64,000 nt of DNA from a bacterium (lineage in GTDB: Bacteria > Patescibacteriota > Saccharimonadia > Saccharimonadales > Saccharimonadaceae): NCBI GenBank assembly GCA_027451105.1, contig DAIDKB010000024.1, positions 22,552 through 86,551 of the forward strand, read 5' to 3'. Both the position numbers and the translations under genes were made by a program. This document shows positions 16,913 through 25,476 of this stretch, one piece after another. The notes under the pieces are model-generated. The model was not told the origin of the DNA. It did not search any database and saw only the letters and a program-made list of their open reading frames with translations. Positions within the stretch are counted from its first letter, which is position 1, and every line of letters begins with the position of its first letter.

Positions 16913-18921
16913 TGCTAGATGGTAAAAAGACGATATTGCTATCAATATTGCTCGTCGCTATCGGCAGCGGCACAGTTTTAGCCTTGTCGATAACCAAGCA
17001 CTTGCCACAAATTGTTTTACCCAGCACCAGCCCTAAGATCACATTAGTCGATCAAGCCACGCTCGACAGTTTGCCTAAAAAAAGCGCCTCGTCGGCTAAT
17101 GTCGGTCGGCTCGCTAGCGGCATCATTCCGCCAACCAACAGTTGGTTAAGCGGTATGGTTTTACAATCGACACCACTGCCCGTCTATCCAATGCCGCTAA
17201 GCTTTTTAGCCAAAGACAATGGCTTTGAGATTGGTCTGCCGACAGTTTCATCCAGCGCGACCGTCATATCGGGCGAGCATACGCCAGGTATTACCAGCCA
17301 GATTAGTGGCGCAACCGGTTTTCAGTTAAGCTGTTATGACAAGGTTTCGGCCACGCTTAGTTATTTGAATGGCAGCCAGCCGGTTGGTAAATTGACTTTG
17401 GCCGAAGGCTCGCCATTTGTGTTTTACCATGCTCTTGGCGCCTCGACTCTTAATTTATCTGGTCTTGGCGCTATTGTTTCATCGTCATCAAACTATTTAC
17501 GCTACACCAAGGCCGGCCACGACTATGTCGTTGCGACCAATGGTGCCACGATTAATAAATCGGCCAATACCGCCACAATTACGCTTAATAAAGATAATTT
17601 GGTGACTTTTTACACCCTGCCTGGCAGTGGCGATGACGCACTAAAAACTTATGCCGGTAACGAATTAAGTGAAGTTACGACCGGCTATGGCACCGATAAA
17701 AACAATTCAACGACAACTTTTAATTACAAAACCACCAACAACAAGCCGACCGTCTTTGTACCGATGAGCTACAGTAGGCTAGCCAGCGGCGGCGCAAAAC
17801 TTACCACCTACGACAGCATTTATGGTCCAATGTCAGCTGTTTCGGGCAACAGTTTTACGCTTAATACGCCGCTTGTTTCGGCTAATACCAAACTTGATTT
17901 GTCGCACCTAACCACCACACACAGACAGCAGCTTATTGCGACTTTACAGTCCGATGTAGCAAAAACAACGATTACGCCGACTGACAGCTATTTTGCCGGC
18001 AAGCAATTAGCCCGCGCCGCTAACCTGCTGGATATAGCCGAGCAACTTGGCCAAACCACTCAGGTTAATCAGCTGAAGACGATTTTAGATAACGCCTTCA
18101 CCGCCCGCTTGGGTGCTAAGTATTTTTACTATGACAGTACGATTAAGGGGATTGCCGCCCAAACCAGTGCTTTTGGTTCGCAGGATTTTAACGATCATCA
18201 TTTTCATTACGGCTACTTTATTTATGCCGCCGCTATTTTGGGCAAATACGATGTCGACTTTGTAATCAACAATCAAAAGCAAATCAATTTACTGGTCGCC
18301 GACATCGCCTCGTACGACCAAACACCTAACTTCCCTATCGAGCGTAATTTTGATCCGTACGCCGCGCACTCTTGGGCGGCCGGCCTGGCGCCCTTTGCCG
18401 ATGGTAACAATCAGGAATCCAGCAGTGAAGCCATCAACGCCTGGAATGGCGTCGCCGCTTGGGCCGATATAACCAAAAACAGCCAGCTGCAAGCTTCGGC
18501 CACCTGGATGTTATCATCCGAGTCTGCCACTGCCAAAGCCGCTTGGCGCACCGTCGATACCACACCTGGCTACCTAAAAAACTACAAAGCTCCACTCACC
18601 TCACTTAACTTTGGCGGCAAACGAACCTACGCGACGTTCTTTAGTGACGAGCTGGGCGTTAAACTGGCCATTCAGCTAATCCCAATGAGCCCCGTTATGA
18701 CCGACCTGTCGGCCGACCCATATATCAATTCAGCCCTTGGCGCTTCGATTACCAATAATAACTACAATGTGACACTTGGTGACTACGATTTGATGTATAA
18801 GGCCCTTGCCGACCCCGCCAAGGCACTTGGACTTGTTGGCAGTCAAAAGGACAGCTTTATAGATGATGGCAATTCCAGGACTTACCTTGAGGCCTGGGTT
18901 TACGCGCTGAACGATAAATAG
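16912..18921 (+). CDS. Glycoside hydrolase family 81 endo-beta-1,3-glucanase, membrane-anchored
   Basis: About 669 residues. An N-terminal helix (ILLSILLVAIGSGTVLALSI) anchors or exports it. The beta-sandwich part begins around PPTNSWLSGMVL (about 65), and the catalytic (alpha/alpha)6 barrel carries the GH81 signatures QDFNDHHFHYGYFIYAAAIL, RNFDPYAAHSWAAGL and NNQESSSEAINAW, the last with the catalytic glutamates. The enzyme cuts beta-1,3-glucans. Placed directly after a glycan synthase and its HlyD-like partner, it may trim or release the polymer being exported, as cellulases do in cellulose operons; the alternative is attack on glucan of other organisms. An ATG at 16912 overlaps the previous stop; a GTG one codon earlier is also possible. 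Confidence 0.88.
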   Translation: MLDGKKTILLSILLVAIGSGTVLALSITKHLPQIVLPSTSPKITLVDQATLDSLPKKSASSANVGRLASGIIPPTNSWLSGMVLQSTPLPVYPMPLSFLAKDNGFEIGLPTVSSSATVISGEHTPGITSQISGATGFQLSCYDKVSATLSYLNGSQPVGKLTLAEGSPFVFYHALGASTLNLSGLGAIVSSSSNYLRYTKAGHDYVVATNGATINKSANTATITLNKDNLVTFYTLPGSGDDALKTYAGNELSEVTTGYGTDKNNSTTTFNYKTTNNKPTVFVPMSYSRLASGGAKLTTYDSIYGPMSAVSGNSFTLNTPLVSANTKLDLSHLTTTHRQQLIATLQSDVAKTTITPTDSYFAGKQLARAANLLDIAEQLGQTTQVNQLKTILDNAFTARLGAKYFYYDSTIKGIAAQTSAFGSQDFNDHHFHYGYFIYAAAILGKYDVDFVINNQKQINLLVADIASYDQTPNFPIERNFDPYAAHSWAAGLAPFADGNNQESSSEAINAWNGVAAWADITKNSQLQASATWMLSSESATAKAAWRTVDTTPGYLKNYKAPLTSLNFGGKRTYATFFSDELGVKLAIQLIPMSPVMTDLSADPYINSALGASITNNNYNVTLGDYDLMYKALADPAKALGLVGSQKDSFIDDGNSRTYLEAWVYALNDK

Positions 18922-19000
18922 AAATCTTGCTTAGTCTGAAAACTTAAAATTAGTTTAGATTTGTCTTTTAAGTAAATACTGCTCGTGATATAGTCTAGTC

Positions 19001-19615
19001 ATGGAAAAAATTGTAAAAAAACAAACTTCAATTTTAAAAAGAATCTTAATAATTATTGGAATAATCATAGCCGTACCAATTATCGGTCTTATTATTTTAT
19101 TACTTATGCAGCCGATTATTGATGGAATTGATCATTCAAAATTTATCAGTTTACAGAATCAATCACGGTTAATTTATAATGACCTGCAAAAAGCCGCCGC
19201 TGGAGCAGACAACTGGCAGTATGAAGCAAAATGTAGCCCAGATAGGGCAGGAGATTGGTCAACAGGTAGCTATTACTGTAGTACAACCTCAAGCCTAAGG
19301 CTATCTATTACATCGGCAAACCAAATAGAAGCCCTGCATGATAAATATTTTTCAATTATAGATGGTTCGAAATCATTAAAGCCAATCGATAATCTATCGA
19401 AGGTTCAGCCGTCCCAGTTTGGCGCCCAATTCGTTATTAGTACGGCCGGTCGACAATATAAAACAACCGATGGCTATACCTGCACCTACTCCGCCGAGCT
19501 AGGGCAACCTAATGAACCCGGAATTCCATACGGTACTCCAATTAGCGGCAATGTTGGTCAAGCCACATTGATGTTTGACTGCACCGGAAAAGCCAAGGGC
19601 GATTGGTATAAATAA
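19001..19615 (+). CDS. Single-pass membrane-anchored extracytoplasmic protein, unknown
   Basis: 204 residues, unrecognised. A basic start (MEKIVKKQTSILKR) and a long Ile/Leu-rich helix (about 14-38) are followed by an extracytoplasmic domain with four cysteines (KCSPDRAGDW, YYCSTTSS, YTCTYSAE, FDCTGKAK), which could form two disulfides. TATAGT (18989-18994) ends 6 nt before the ATG, a leaderless arrangement. It lies between the glucanase gene and the convergent SGNH hydrolase gene. More AT-rich in codon use than the polysaccharide operon. A surface role is likely; nothing more can be said. Confidence 0.7.
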   Translation: MEKIVKKQTSILKRILIIIGIIIAVPIIGLIILLLMQPIIDGIDHSKFISLQNQSRLIYNDLQKAAAGADNWQYEAKCSPDRAGDWSTGSYYCSTTSSLRLSITSANQIEALHDKYFSIIDGSKSLKPIDNLSKVQPSQFGAQFVISTAGRQYKTTDGYTCTYSAELGQPNEPGIPYGTPISGNVGQATLMFDCTGKAKGDWYK

Positions 19616-19624
19616 TCATAGCTC

Positions 19625-22309
19625 CTAGCGGCCATGTCGACGCTTAAATATTCGATAAGTTATTATCGTCATAAGAATCACAGAAATAATAGCACCTAGA
19701 CTATAAGCTAGTCTGACAAGATTAAAGCTAGAACGGTTTAATGATAATCGATTAGTTTTTATACTACTGTCACCCAAAACCGCTGCGACAACACCATAAT
19801 CACCCCGCCGCGACGATACTAAAACGTCGTCACTAGTCTTTTTACTAGTCATCATACCGTCATGTGAATTAGAGTCAGGTGTTATGGTTATATTTAGCTT
19901 ACTATTTGGCCGAGGCAACGGAGTGGCTGTTATAGGCGGGCCACTGATAGGTAGTGGCGTTGTGTTTACGACATCATAATAATCGACATCTTCACCACTC
20001 GGCGAAGTTCCGTATAGGTGAATCGTATGATAACCGTCTGGAATATCACTAGGTATATTAATATTTGCGATTAACCCACCGTCCATATTTGGCTGAAATG
20101 TCCCGAGCAATATTGAGTCGGAGTGAATCTCAGCATGAACTTGCACATTGGGATCAAATAACGAAGGTGGCATATTAATTACCTTCTGCTTGCCATTGAT
20201 AGACCCAATTTTATCAGACGTAAATCTAACATTATGTTGATAGCTATAATTATGCATTACCCCACCAAATAGCCAATAGTCATCGGGCCACGGTGGCAGC
20301 ACGCTATTATAGCAACCTATATCAGATACACTACACGCATCTGCGGCTGAATTGTCGGTAATTGCTTTTGCGACCACTTTGCTAATAAGGTCCTGACCAA
20401 TCGGAGTTGGATGAAAACTTTCACTACCTATAATTTTGCTAAAGTCATAATCTTTAATAAACGGTATATCATCACCCGTCCTGATCCAATTCACAGCACT
20501 CGGCTTCTTACTTCCACAAAGCACTTGATCGCCAAGGCTACCCTCTATATCAATATAATGTACACCAGCCTTCTTAGCAGCCGCGGCAATCACCTGATTG
20601 ATATATTTTATACCTTCATCCATAAAAGGTCGCTCAAACCTATCAAACATCAAGCCAAGTGGAACGCCACAACTTCCTTTCGGATCAATAATCTTAGGGT
20701 AGCCAACAGCGTATATTGTAGACTGTGGCGACAGGCGTCTTAAATTTGTGTATGTATCAAGTAGTGTCCAGAATAATCCGCGTATCTCCACCGCCGTCTT
20801 CTCACGACCCTCGGGCGTTAATGCCCACTCGCACGTATCTAGGCCCAGACAGGTCTTCAATTTATCCATAAATCCGACGTCATTTCCGCCAATACCGATT
20901 GTTATAATTTTTGGTTGATATTGCTCCACAAAGACCGCCTGCAAAATTCTACCTGGTATAAAATTCTCCCTGGCTTCAGTTAGGGCCGACGTTTTCTGTT
21001 CGCTCGTAAGATTAGCCGCCTTAAACCTATCACCTTGACCCTGGTAATCTGTTGCCCAGCCGATTACATCATTGGTTGTCGCACCTGAACAAGCGATGCT
21101 TTTTGCATATATGTCGCTAATGCCCAGTATCCTTGCAGTTAGATAAGGATAGGAGCGAGCACTAAGATGACACTTCTCATAATTATAGTTCGTACCTTTT
21201 TGGTAATAACTGTCCGACGTTTCGCCCTCTCCACTTGAATATGAGTCACCAAGCGCCAGAAAATTTAATCTAAACGGTTCATAGCCGGCAGCAGCTAAAA
21301 CGACTTCGCGCTGCTCACCATAGCGACCCATTGCATAAAAAGTAAGCTCGCCACCATCACTGTTAAATCTTGGATGCACAGCCGCAAAAAAATGCGGAAT
21401 AAATTTATCAGTATTAATTGGCACCAACCCACACGGAGCCTTGATCGTATAGTCAATCTCCATCTGAGCGCCCGTGACAGATTCGCCACAGCTATCATCA
21501 ATATTAAAAATTTGAATGTAAGCGTTCATACCCATAACCGCAACATGCAAGCCGTCATTACTAATCGCCATCTCAGTTGTGGGCGCCATTCCTGTAAAAT
21601 AACTAAGCGTCATAGATGATATTCGTCTTAGCTCTCGACTATGCAGATTAAGAACGTATATGCCTTTTTCGCGAATTTCAATTGCTAACCAGTCACCATT
21701 TTCGGAAGCACTATATCCACCAACTGGCCATGCCTTTAATGGGTCGTTCGTATACACGTAATCGGGGCTTGCATTATCAAAGGCATAAACCGGTGATAAT
21801 GAGTTAGTATCAATAATTTTTCTGATTCGTTTTGAGAAATTATTAAATAACACAATTGATTCACCAAGCCTTAAGCTTAAACGCTGTTTAGTAACCAGAA
21901 CGTCAGCTCCCGGAACGTATGTGCACGGATCGTATAAATCACAAGATGCACCCACTAGCCTATACATCTTTTCTTCACGTATATTACCCAACACCGGTAT
22001 ATAACTATTACCATTGCGATACATTCCAAATTTAAGCTTTGGTCCAGTCGTTATGCATGCATTAACGCTGTTAGTTTCTCCATCAACTTGTTCGTTCTGT
22101 AGTTGAGTCGGGCAAGTCGTCATAGCCAAGGCGTCACTAATTGGATTTGTATATATAACGGTTGCTTCGTTACTCCCCCAAGGCCAGATCCAACGCACAC
22201 TGGCTGACCCTGGCTTATCAACAATTAACACCGTAAAAATCGATATAGTTAAGGCAAATATAAAGAAGTTAAGGATTCTACGCGATTTAGATTGAACGAA
22301 CTTACCCAC
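19625..22309 (-). CDS. Large surface SGNH/GDSL hydrolase with N-terminal propeller-like domain
   Basis: 894 residues. An N-terminal helix (FFIFALTISIFTVLIV) targets it to the envelope. Residues about 90-345 contain repeated strands of the form NGDWLAIEIREKGIYVLNLHS and NDGLHVAVMGMNAYIQIFNI, resembling a beta-propeller. An SGNH esterase domain follows: FLALGDSYSSGEGE (nucleophile Ser), ACSGATTNDV, IGIGGNDVGF, and SFHPTPIGQ (catalytic His). Then an Ig-like segment, a Pro-rich stretch and a C-terminal membrane helix (LAYSLGAIISVILMTIITY) with a basic tail. The family removes acyl groups from lipids or polysaccharides. The start is a GTG; GAGGAA precedes it by 7 nt, and the nearby ATG is closed by a stop. 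Substrate unknown; de-esterification of surface glycan is plausible. Confidence 0.85.
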   Translation of the reverse strand: MGKFVQSKSRRILNFFIFALTISIFTVLIVDKPGSASVRWIWPWGSNEATVIYTNPISDALAMTTCPTQLQNEQVDGETNSVNACITTGPKLKFGMYRNGNSYIPVLGNIREEKMYRLVGASCDLYDPCTYVPGADVLVTKQRLSLRLGESIVLFNNFSKRIRKIIDTNSLSPVYAFDNASPDYVYTNDPLKAWPVGGYSASENGDWLAIEIREKGIYVLNLHSRELRRISSMTLSYFTGMAPTTEMAISNDGLHVAVMGMNAYIQIFNIDDSCGESVTGAQMEIDYTIKAPCGLVPINTDKFIPHFFAAVHPRFNSDGGELTFYAMGRYGEQREVVLAAAGYEPFRLNFLALGDSYSSGEGETSDSYYQKGTNYNYEKCHLSARSYPYLTARILGISDIYAKSIACSGATTNDVIGWATDYQGQGDRFKAANLTSEQKTSALTEARENFIPGRILQAVFVEQYQPKIITIGIGGNDVGFMDKLKTCLGLDTCEWALTPEGREKTAVEIRGLFWTLLDTYTNLRRLSPQSTIYAVGYPKIIDPKGSCGVPLGLMFDRFERPFMDEGIKYINQVIAAAAKKAGVHYIDIEGSLGDQVLCGSKKPSAVNWIRTGDDIPFIKDYDFSKIIGSESFHPTPIGQDLISKVVAKAITDNSAADACSVSDIGCYNSVLPPWPDDYWLFGGVMHNYSYQHNVRFTSDKIGSINGKQKVINMPPSLFDPNVQVHAEIHSDSILLGTFQPNMDGGLIANINIPSDIPDGYHTIHLYGTSPSGEDVDYYDVVNTTPLPISGPPITATPLPRPNSKLNITITPDSNSHDGMMTSKKTSDDVLVSSRRGDYGVVAAVLGDSSIKTNRLSLNRSSFNLVRLAYSLGAIISVILMTIITYRIFKRRHGR

Positions 22310-22476
22310 CGTACATTCCTCGCAGTTTATAAAAAGATAATATACCCTAAGATAATTCTAAGCAATACTTATTTTTAATATAAGCTTATTTAAATTTATA
22401 ATGACACTTCACCCAATCTATGTCATATTAAACCTATCCAATCCTGGAGTACCTACGACATGCACAAGGAGGCGAA

Positions 22477-23043
22477 ATGATAATCATCCCAGACATCCGA
22501 CCCAGCAAGATCAACCCGGCCAATGCGTTCACGCTGGCGCGGATTCCGCTGCTGGTGGTTGGTATCTTGGTGTTCATCAACCAGTCGCGGATTCTTGGCG
22601 TTGCAGTGATGGCGCTGGCTGCGTTGACCGACTTCTTTGACGGTCGCGTGGCCCGCCGCTTTCACTGCAAGACCGAGTTCGGCCGACAGCTTGACCCCCT
22701 GACCGACAAGGTCTTCATGGCGATGATCGTGATTTTCGCGCTGACTCAGGTTAGCGGCCACGGCGGCTTGTACCTGCTGTGGGCGATTGTCGCTATCGAG
22801 GCGGTTTTGGCCTCGATCACTGTCGTCTCGCTGCGCAAGTTCCACCGCGTCCCCTACGTCGTCACGCTCGGCAAGTGGGGCATGTTGGGGCGCATGACAT
22901 CGGTCGTGGCGCTGCTGCTGGCAACCGCCTTCACTGGCGTTCCCTACTGGGTGCTCGTCTATTTTGGCGTAATTAGCGGCACCTTTGGCGTCTTTTGCGG
23001 CGCCGACGCCTCGGTTGATTACATCAAACAGATGAGGAGCTAG
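22477..23043 (+). CDS. CDP-alcohol phosphatidyltransferase (PgsA-like), GC-rich cassette
   Basis: 188 residues, integral membrane. The signature D-G-x2-A-R-x8-G-x3-D-x3-D is complete in FDGRVARRFHCKTEFGRQLD followed by PLTD (about residues 50-73), and about five hydrophobic helices surround it. The family joins CDP-diacylglycerol to an alcohol such as glycerol-3-phosphate, releasing CMP, in phospholipid head-group synthesis. AAGGAGG lies 6 nt before the ATG. Codon use is much more GC-rich than in the flanking genes and the gene ends with its own GC-rich hairpin, as in the other cassettes of this type. Given how few lipid genes such reduced genomes carry, an acquired phospholipid enzyme would matter. 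Head-group substrate is not resolved. Confidence 0.88.
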   Translation: MIIIPDIRPSKINPANAFTLARIPLLVVGILVFINQSRILGVAVMALAALTDFFDGRVARRFHCKTEFGRQLDPLTDKVFMAMIVIFALTQVSGHGGLYLLWAIVAIEAVLASITVVSLRKFHRVPYVVTLGKWGMLGRMTSVVALLLATAFTGVPYWVLVYFGVISGTFGVFCGADASVDYIKQMRS

Positions 23044-23076
23044 CCGCCATCGTCACCGCACCGCATTGCCGTAGGT

Positions 23077-23104
23077 AGCCGCGTCCGTTCACTCGGGCGC
23101 GGCT
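23077..23104 (+). terminator. Terminator of the PgsA-like cassette
   Basis: AGCCGCG/CGCGGCT stem around an imperfect inner stem, followed by ATTTACATTTT. Confidence 0.7.
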
Positions 23105-23239
23105 ATTTACATTTTGGAGCCATAACGCCCGCAATAACACTCTTGTTCTTGAGGATATAATTATTATCACCATGAAAACTTGACATGATGCAGTACAATA
23201 GTAGTTATAAAAACATAAGCACAATAGAAGGATACATCC

Positions 23240-23767
23240 ATGGTCAAAAAAGCAAAAAATAATGGAGTCAATTACGTCTGGGCAATTTCACGTATCACCT
23301 TAGGACTTATCCTTCTATGGGCATTTGTCGACAAGCTATTTGGCCTGGGTTACTCAACCTGCAATGTAAAGGGTATCACCACTGTTGGTTGTCATTCGGC
23401 CTGGCTGTCTGGCGGCTCACCTACTAGCGGCTTCCTGTCGCACGTAAGCGGCCCATTCGCACACTTCTACAGCACCCTAGCCGGCGTACCACTTGTTGAC
23501 TGGCTATTTATGCTAGGCCTACTTGGCATTGGTGTTGGCCTGGTGTTGGGCATTGCTATGAAACTAAGCGCAGTCACGGGCAGTGTTCTGTTCTTTATGA
23601 TGTGGACAGCATCCCTATGGCCAGCCACAAACCCATTCATCGATGAGCACATCATCTATATCCTTCTTATCCTGGGCCTAGCCGGCGTCAACAAGGATCA
23701 AGTACTGGGACTACGCAAAGTCTGGGTTAACCTGCCAATCGTTAAAAAATTCTCTTGGTTAGAGTAG
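23240..23767 (+). CDS. DoxX-like membrane protein
   Basis: 175 residues with four hydrophobic helices (VWAISRITLGLILLWAFVDKLFGLGY; WLFMLGLLGIGVGLVLGIAMKL; SAVTGSVLFFMMWTASLWP; HIIYILLILGLAGV). The opening SRITLGLILLWAFVDKL and the W-P-x-x-N-P-F-x-D-E-H-I-I-Y segment resemble DoxX/DoxD-family proteins, which associate with quinone-linked redox enzymes or redox stress. A ribosome-binding AGAAGGA precedes the ATG. It ends 1 nt before the convergent FAD dehydrogenase stop and lies near an NDH-2 gene, a neighbourhood that fits electron transfer at the membrane. Partner and substrate are not shown by the sequence. Confidence 0.75.
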   Translation: MVKKAKNNGVNYVWAISRITLGLILLWAFVDKLFGLGYSTCNVKGITTVGCHSAWLSGGSPTSGFLSHVSGPFAHFYSTLAGVPLVDWLFMLGLLGIGVGLVLGIAMKLSAVTGSVLFFMMWTASLWPATNPFIDEHIIYILLILGLAGVNKDQVLGLRKVWVNLPIVKKFSWLE

Positions 23768-23768
23768 T

Positions 23769-25421
23769 TTAAAACTTATCCCGTAGGTGGGACATACTGT
23801 ATGTCCAGTTTGCATCGGTCTTTTTATGCGGATTAAAGATGTTCTGCGGGTCAAAGATATGTTTAGCTTGCTTGAATAAATCATAAACTTGCTCGCCGTA
23901 CATAGCCTTCAGCCATGGCCCGCGAATCATACCGTCATTGTGCTCACCCGACAAAGAACCGCCATATTTTAGAACCATTGCCGTGACTTCTTTCATGGCC
24001 GGTTCTAGCTTGGCTTTATCAGAGGCTTTTTCGATATTCATAAGTGGGATAATGTGAAAATTGCCATCACCCATGTGGCCGGCAATCGTCGCCAACAATC
24101 GATACTTCTTAATCACACGTCGAACTTCTGGCAAGAAATTTGGCAAGGTCGCAGGCGGCACAACTAAGTCGTCCATAAATGGCGCCGTGTGCTTGTCCTT
24201 GATCTTGCTCCTTAGCAGCTGAAAACTAGCCCGGCGCATAATCCAAAACTTGCGGCTTTTAGCTTCGGTCTCATCTTCCTCAAACAATGCTTCGTGTTTG
24301 TAAGACTTCAGGTCCTGACGCATCGCATGAACTCGCTCGGCCACCTTTTCTTTGGTATCATCTTGAAATTCTACCAATAAAATCATCTTTGGGATGCCGC
24401 GCGTCAATTTTAAGGCGTCCGGTATAAGCTGTAAGGCCATTTTAATAGTCTCAACCCAACCGATTTGTTTATGAAATAGTGGCAGCAAGCGCAGGCTTAA
24501 CATAAGAGTGTAGTTGTCAAAACCTTCAAAAGTCGCTGGTTTATTCTTCATAACGGTGTTAATCAAATCACCGAGGTCGTCGGTTGAGCGTAAAAAGACA
24601 ACCAATGTGCCCGATTCTTTTGGCGCCTGGACTAGACGAAACTTTATATCGGTGACAATCCCAAGCGTGCCCTGTGATCCGGTGAACAAATGAGTGATGT
24701 CAAAAATACCAGTCTCTCTGTCCCAAACATTCCACAAGTGATAACCCGTCGAATCCTTACTTACCTTAGGTTTAGCGTTGTAAATGGTGTCGTAATTATC
24801 GTCGATAAGTTTAAATAAATCTCTGTACAGATTGCCCTCGAAGTCATTTTGGGAAATTTTTTTATCGAGTTGCTTCTTGTTTAGTGGCTTCATCTCGTAT
24901 TCATTACCGTCAGCCAAAACGACCTTTAATGATTCGACAAAATCCTCGGTCTTACCGTACTGCAATGAACGTTCGCCGCCGGCATTATTAGCCACCATTC
25001 CACCGATGGTACAGAGGTCACGTGAAGCTGGAAAACTCGGCATCAGTACGCCATGTTTTAATGTTTCAGCCTCAAAGTCTCGATAATATACACCAGGTTG
25101 GGCGTGTCCAGTCGATGTATTCACCTCAAGAATCTGATTAAAATGCTTCAGCATATCAAGCACAATTGAATTATTCACAGCACCGCCCGACATATCGGTA
25201 CCAGCACTTCGGGCTGTAATTGAAAGCTCTGGGTTTTTGGCTTTATTTTGGCTGACATATTTTACGATTTGCTGGACATCGGCACTGTCTTTTGGCGCAA
25301 TCACTAGACTTGGGCGCAGCTCGAACATGCTGGCATCATGACTAAAGTTTTCTATCGTTTCAGGTGATTCCTCAAGGTCGCCCTTAACCAGCACCTCAAG
25401 GTCTTTTTTTATATTACTCAT
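23769..25421 (-). CDS. FAD-binding D-lactate/glycolate dehydrogenase-type oxidoreductase (GlcD family)
   Basis: A 550-residue flavoprotein of the FAD_binding_4 / VAO type. The FAD-binding half includes SITARSAGTDMSGGAVNNSIVLDM (about 60-83) and ASRDLCTIGGMVANNAGGERSLQYGKTEDF (about 128-157); the C-terminal substrate half has AGHMGDGNFHIIPL, GGSLSGEHNDGMIRGPWL and IFDPQNIFNPHK, all characteristic of D-lactate and glycolate dehydrogenases. No Fe-S cluster domain is attached. It probably oxidises a 2-hydroxy acid and passes electrons to quinone; it is divergent from NDH-2, sharing a short promoter region. There is no clear ribosome-binding site before the ATG. Substrate choice is inference. Confidence 0.85.
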   Translation of the reverse strand: MSNIKKDLEVLVKGDLEESPETIENFSHDASMFELRPSLVIAPKDSADVQQIVKYVSQNKAKNPELSITARSAGTDMSGGAVNNSIVLDMLKHFNQILEVNTSTGHAQPGVYYRDFEAETLKHGVLMPSFPASRDLCTIGGMVANNAGGERSLQYGKTEDFVESLKVVLADGNEYEMKPLNKKQLDKKISQNDFEGNLYRDLFKLIDDNYDTIYNAKPKVSKDSTGYHLWNVWDRETGIFDITHLFTGSQGTLGIVTDIKFRLVQAPKESGTLVVFLRSTDDLGDLINTVMKNKPATFEGFDNYTLMLSLRLLPLFHKQIGWVETIKMALQLIPDALKLTRGIPKMILLVEFQDDTKEKVAERVHAMRQDLKSYKHEALFEEDETEAKSRKFWIMRRASFQLLRSKIKDKHTAPFMDDLVVPPATLPNFLPEVRRVIKKYRLLATIAGHMGDGNFHIIPLMNIEKASDKAKLEPAMKEVTAMVLKYGGSLSGEHNDGMIRGPWLKAMYGEQVYDLFKQAKHIFDPQNIFNPHKKTDANWTYSMSHLRDKF

Positions 25422-25476
25422 GCTTTAAGCGTACTTGATTTGCTCTTGGTTGACAATCTGATATATCATAGGCGAT

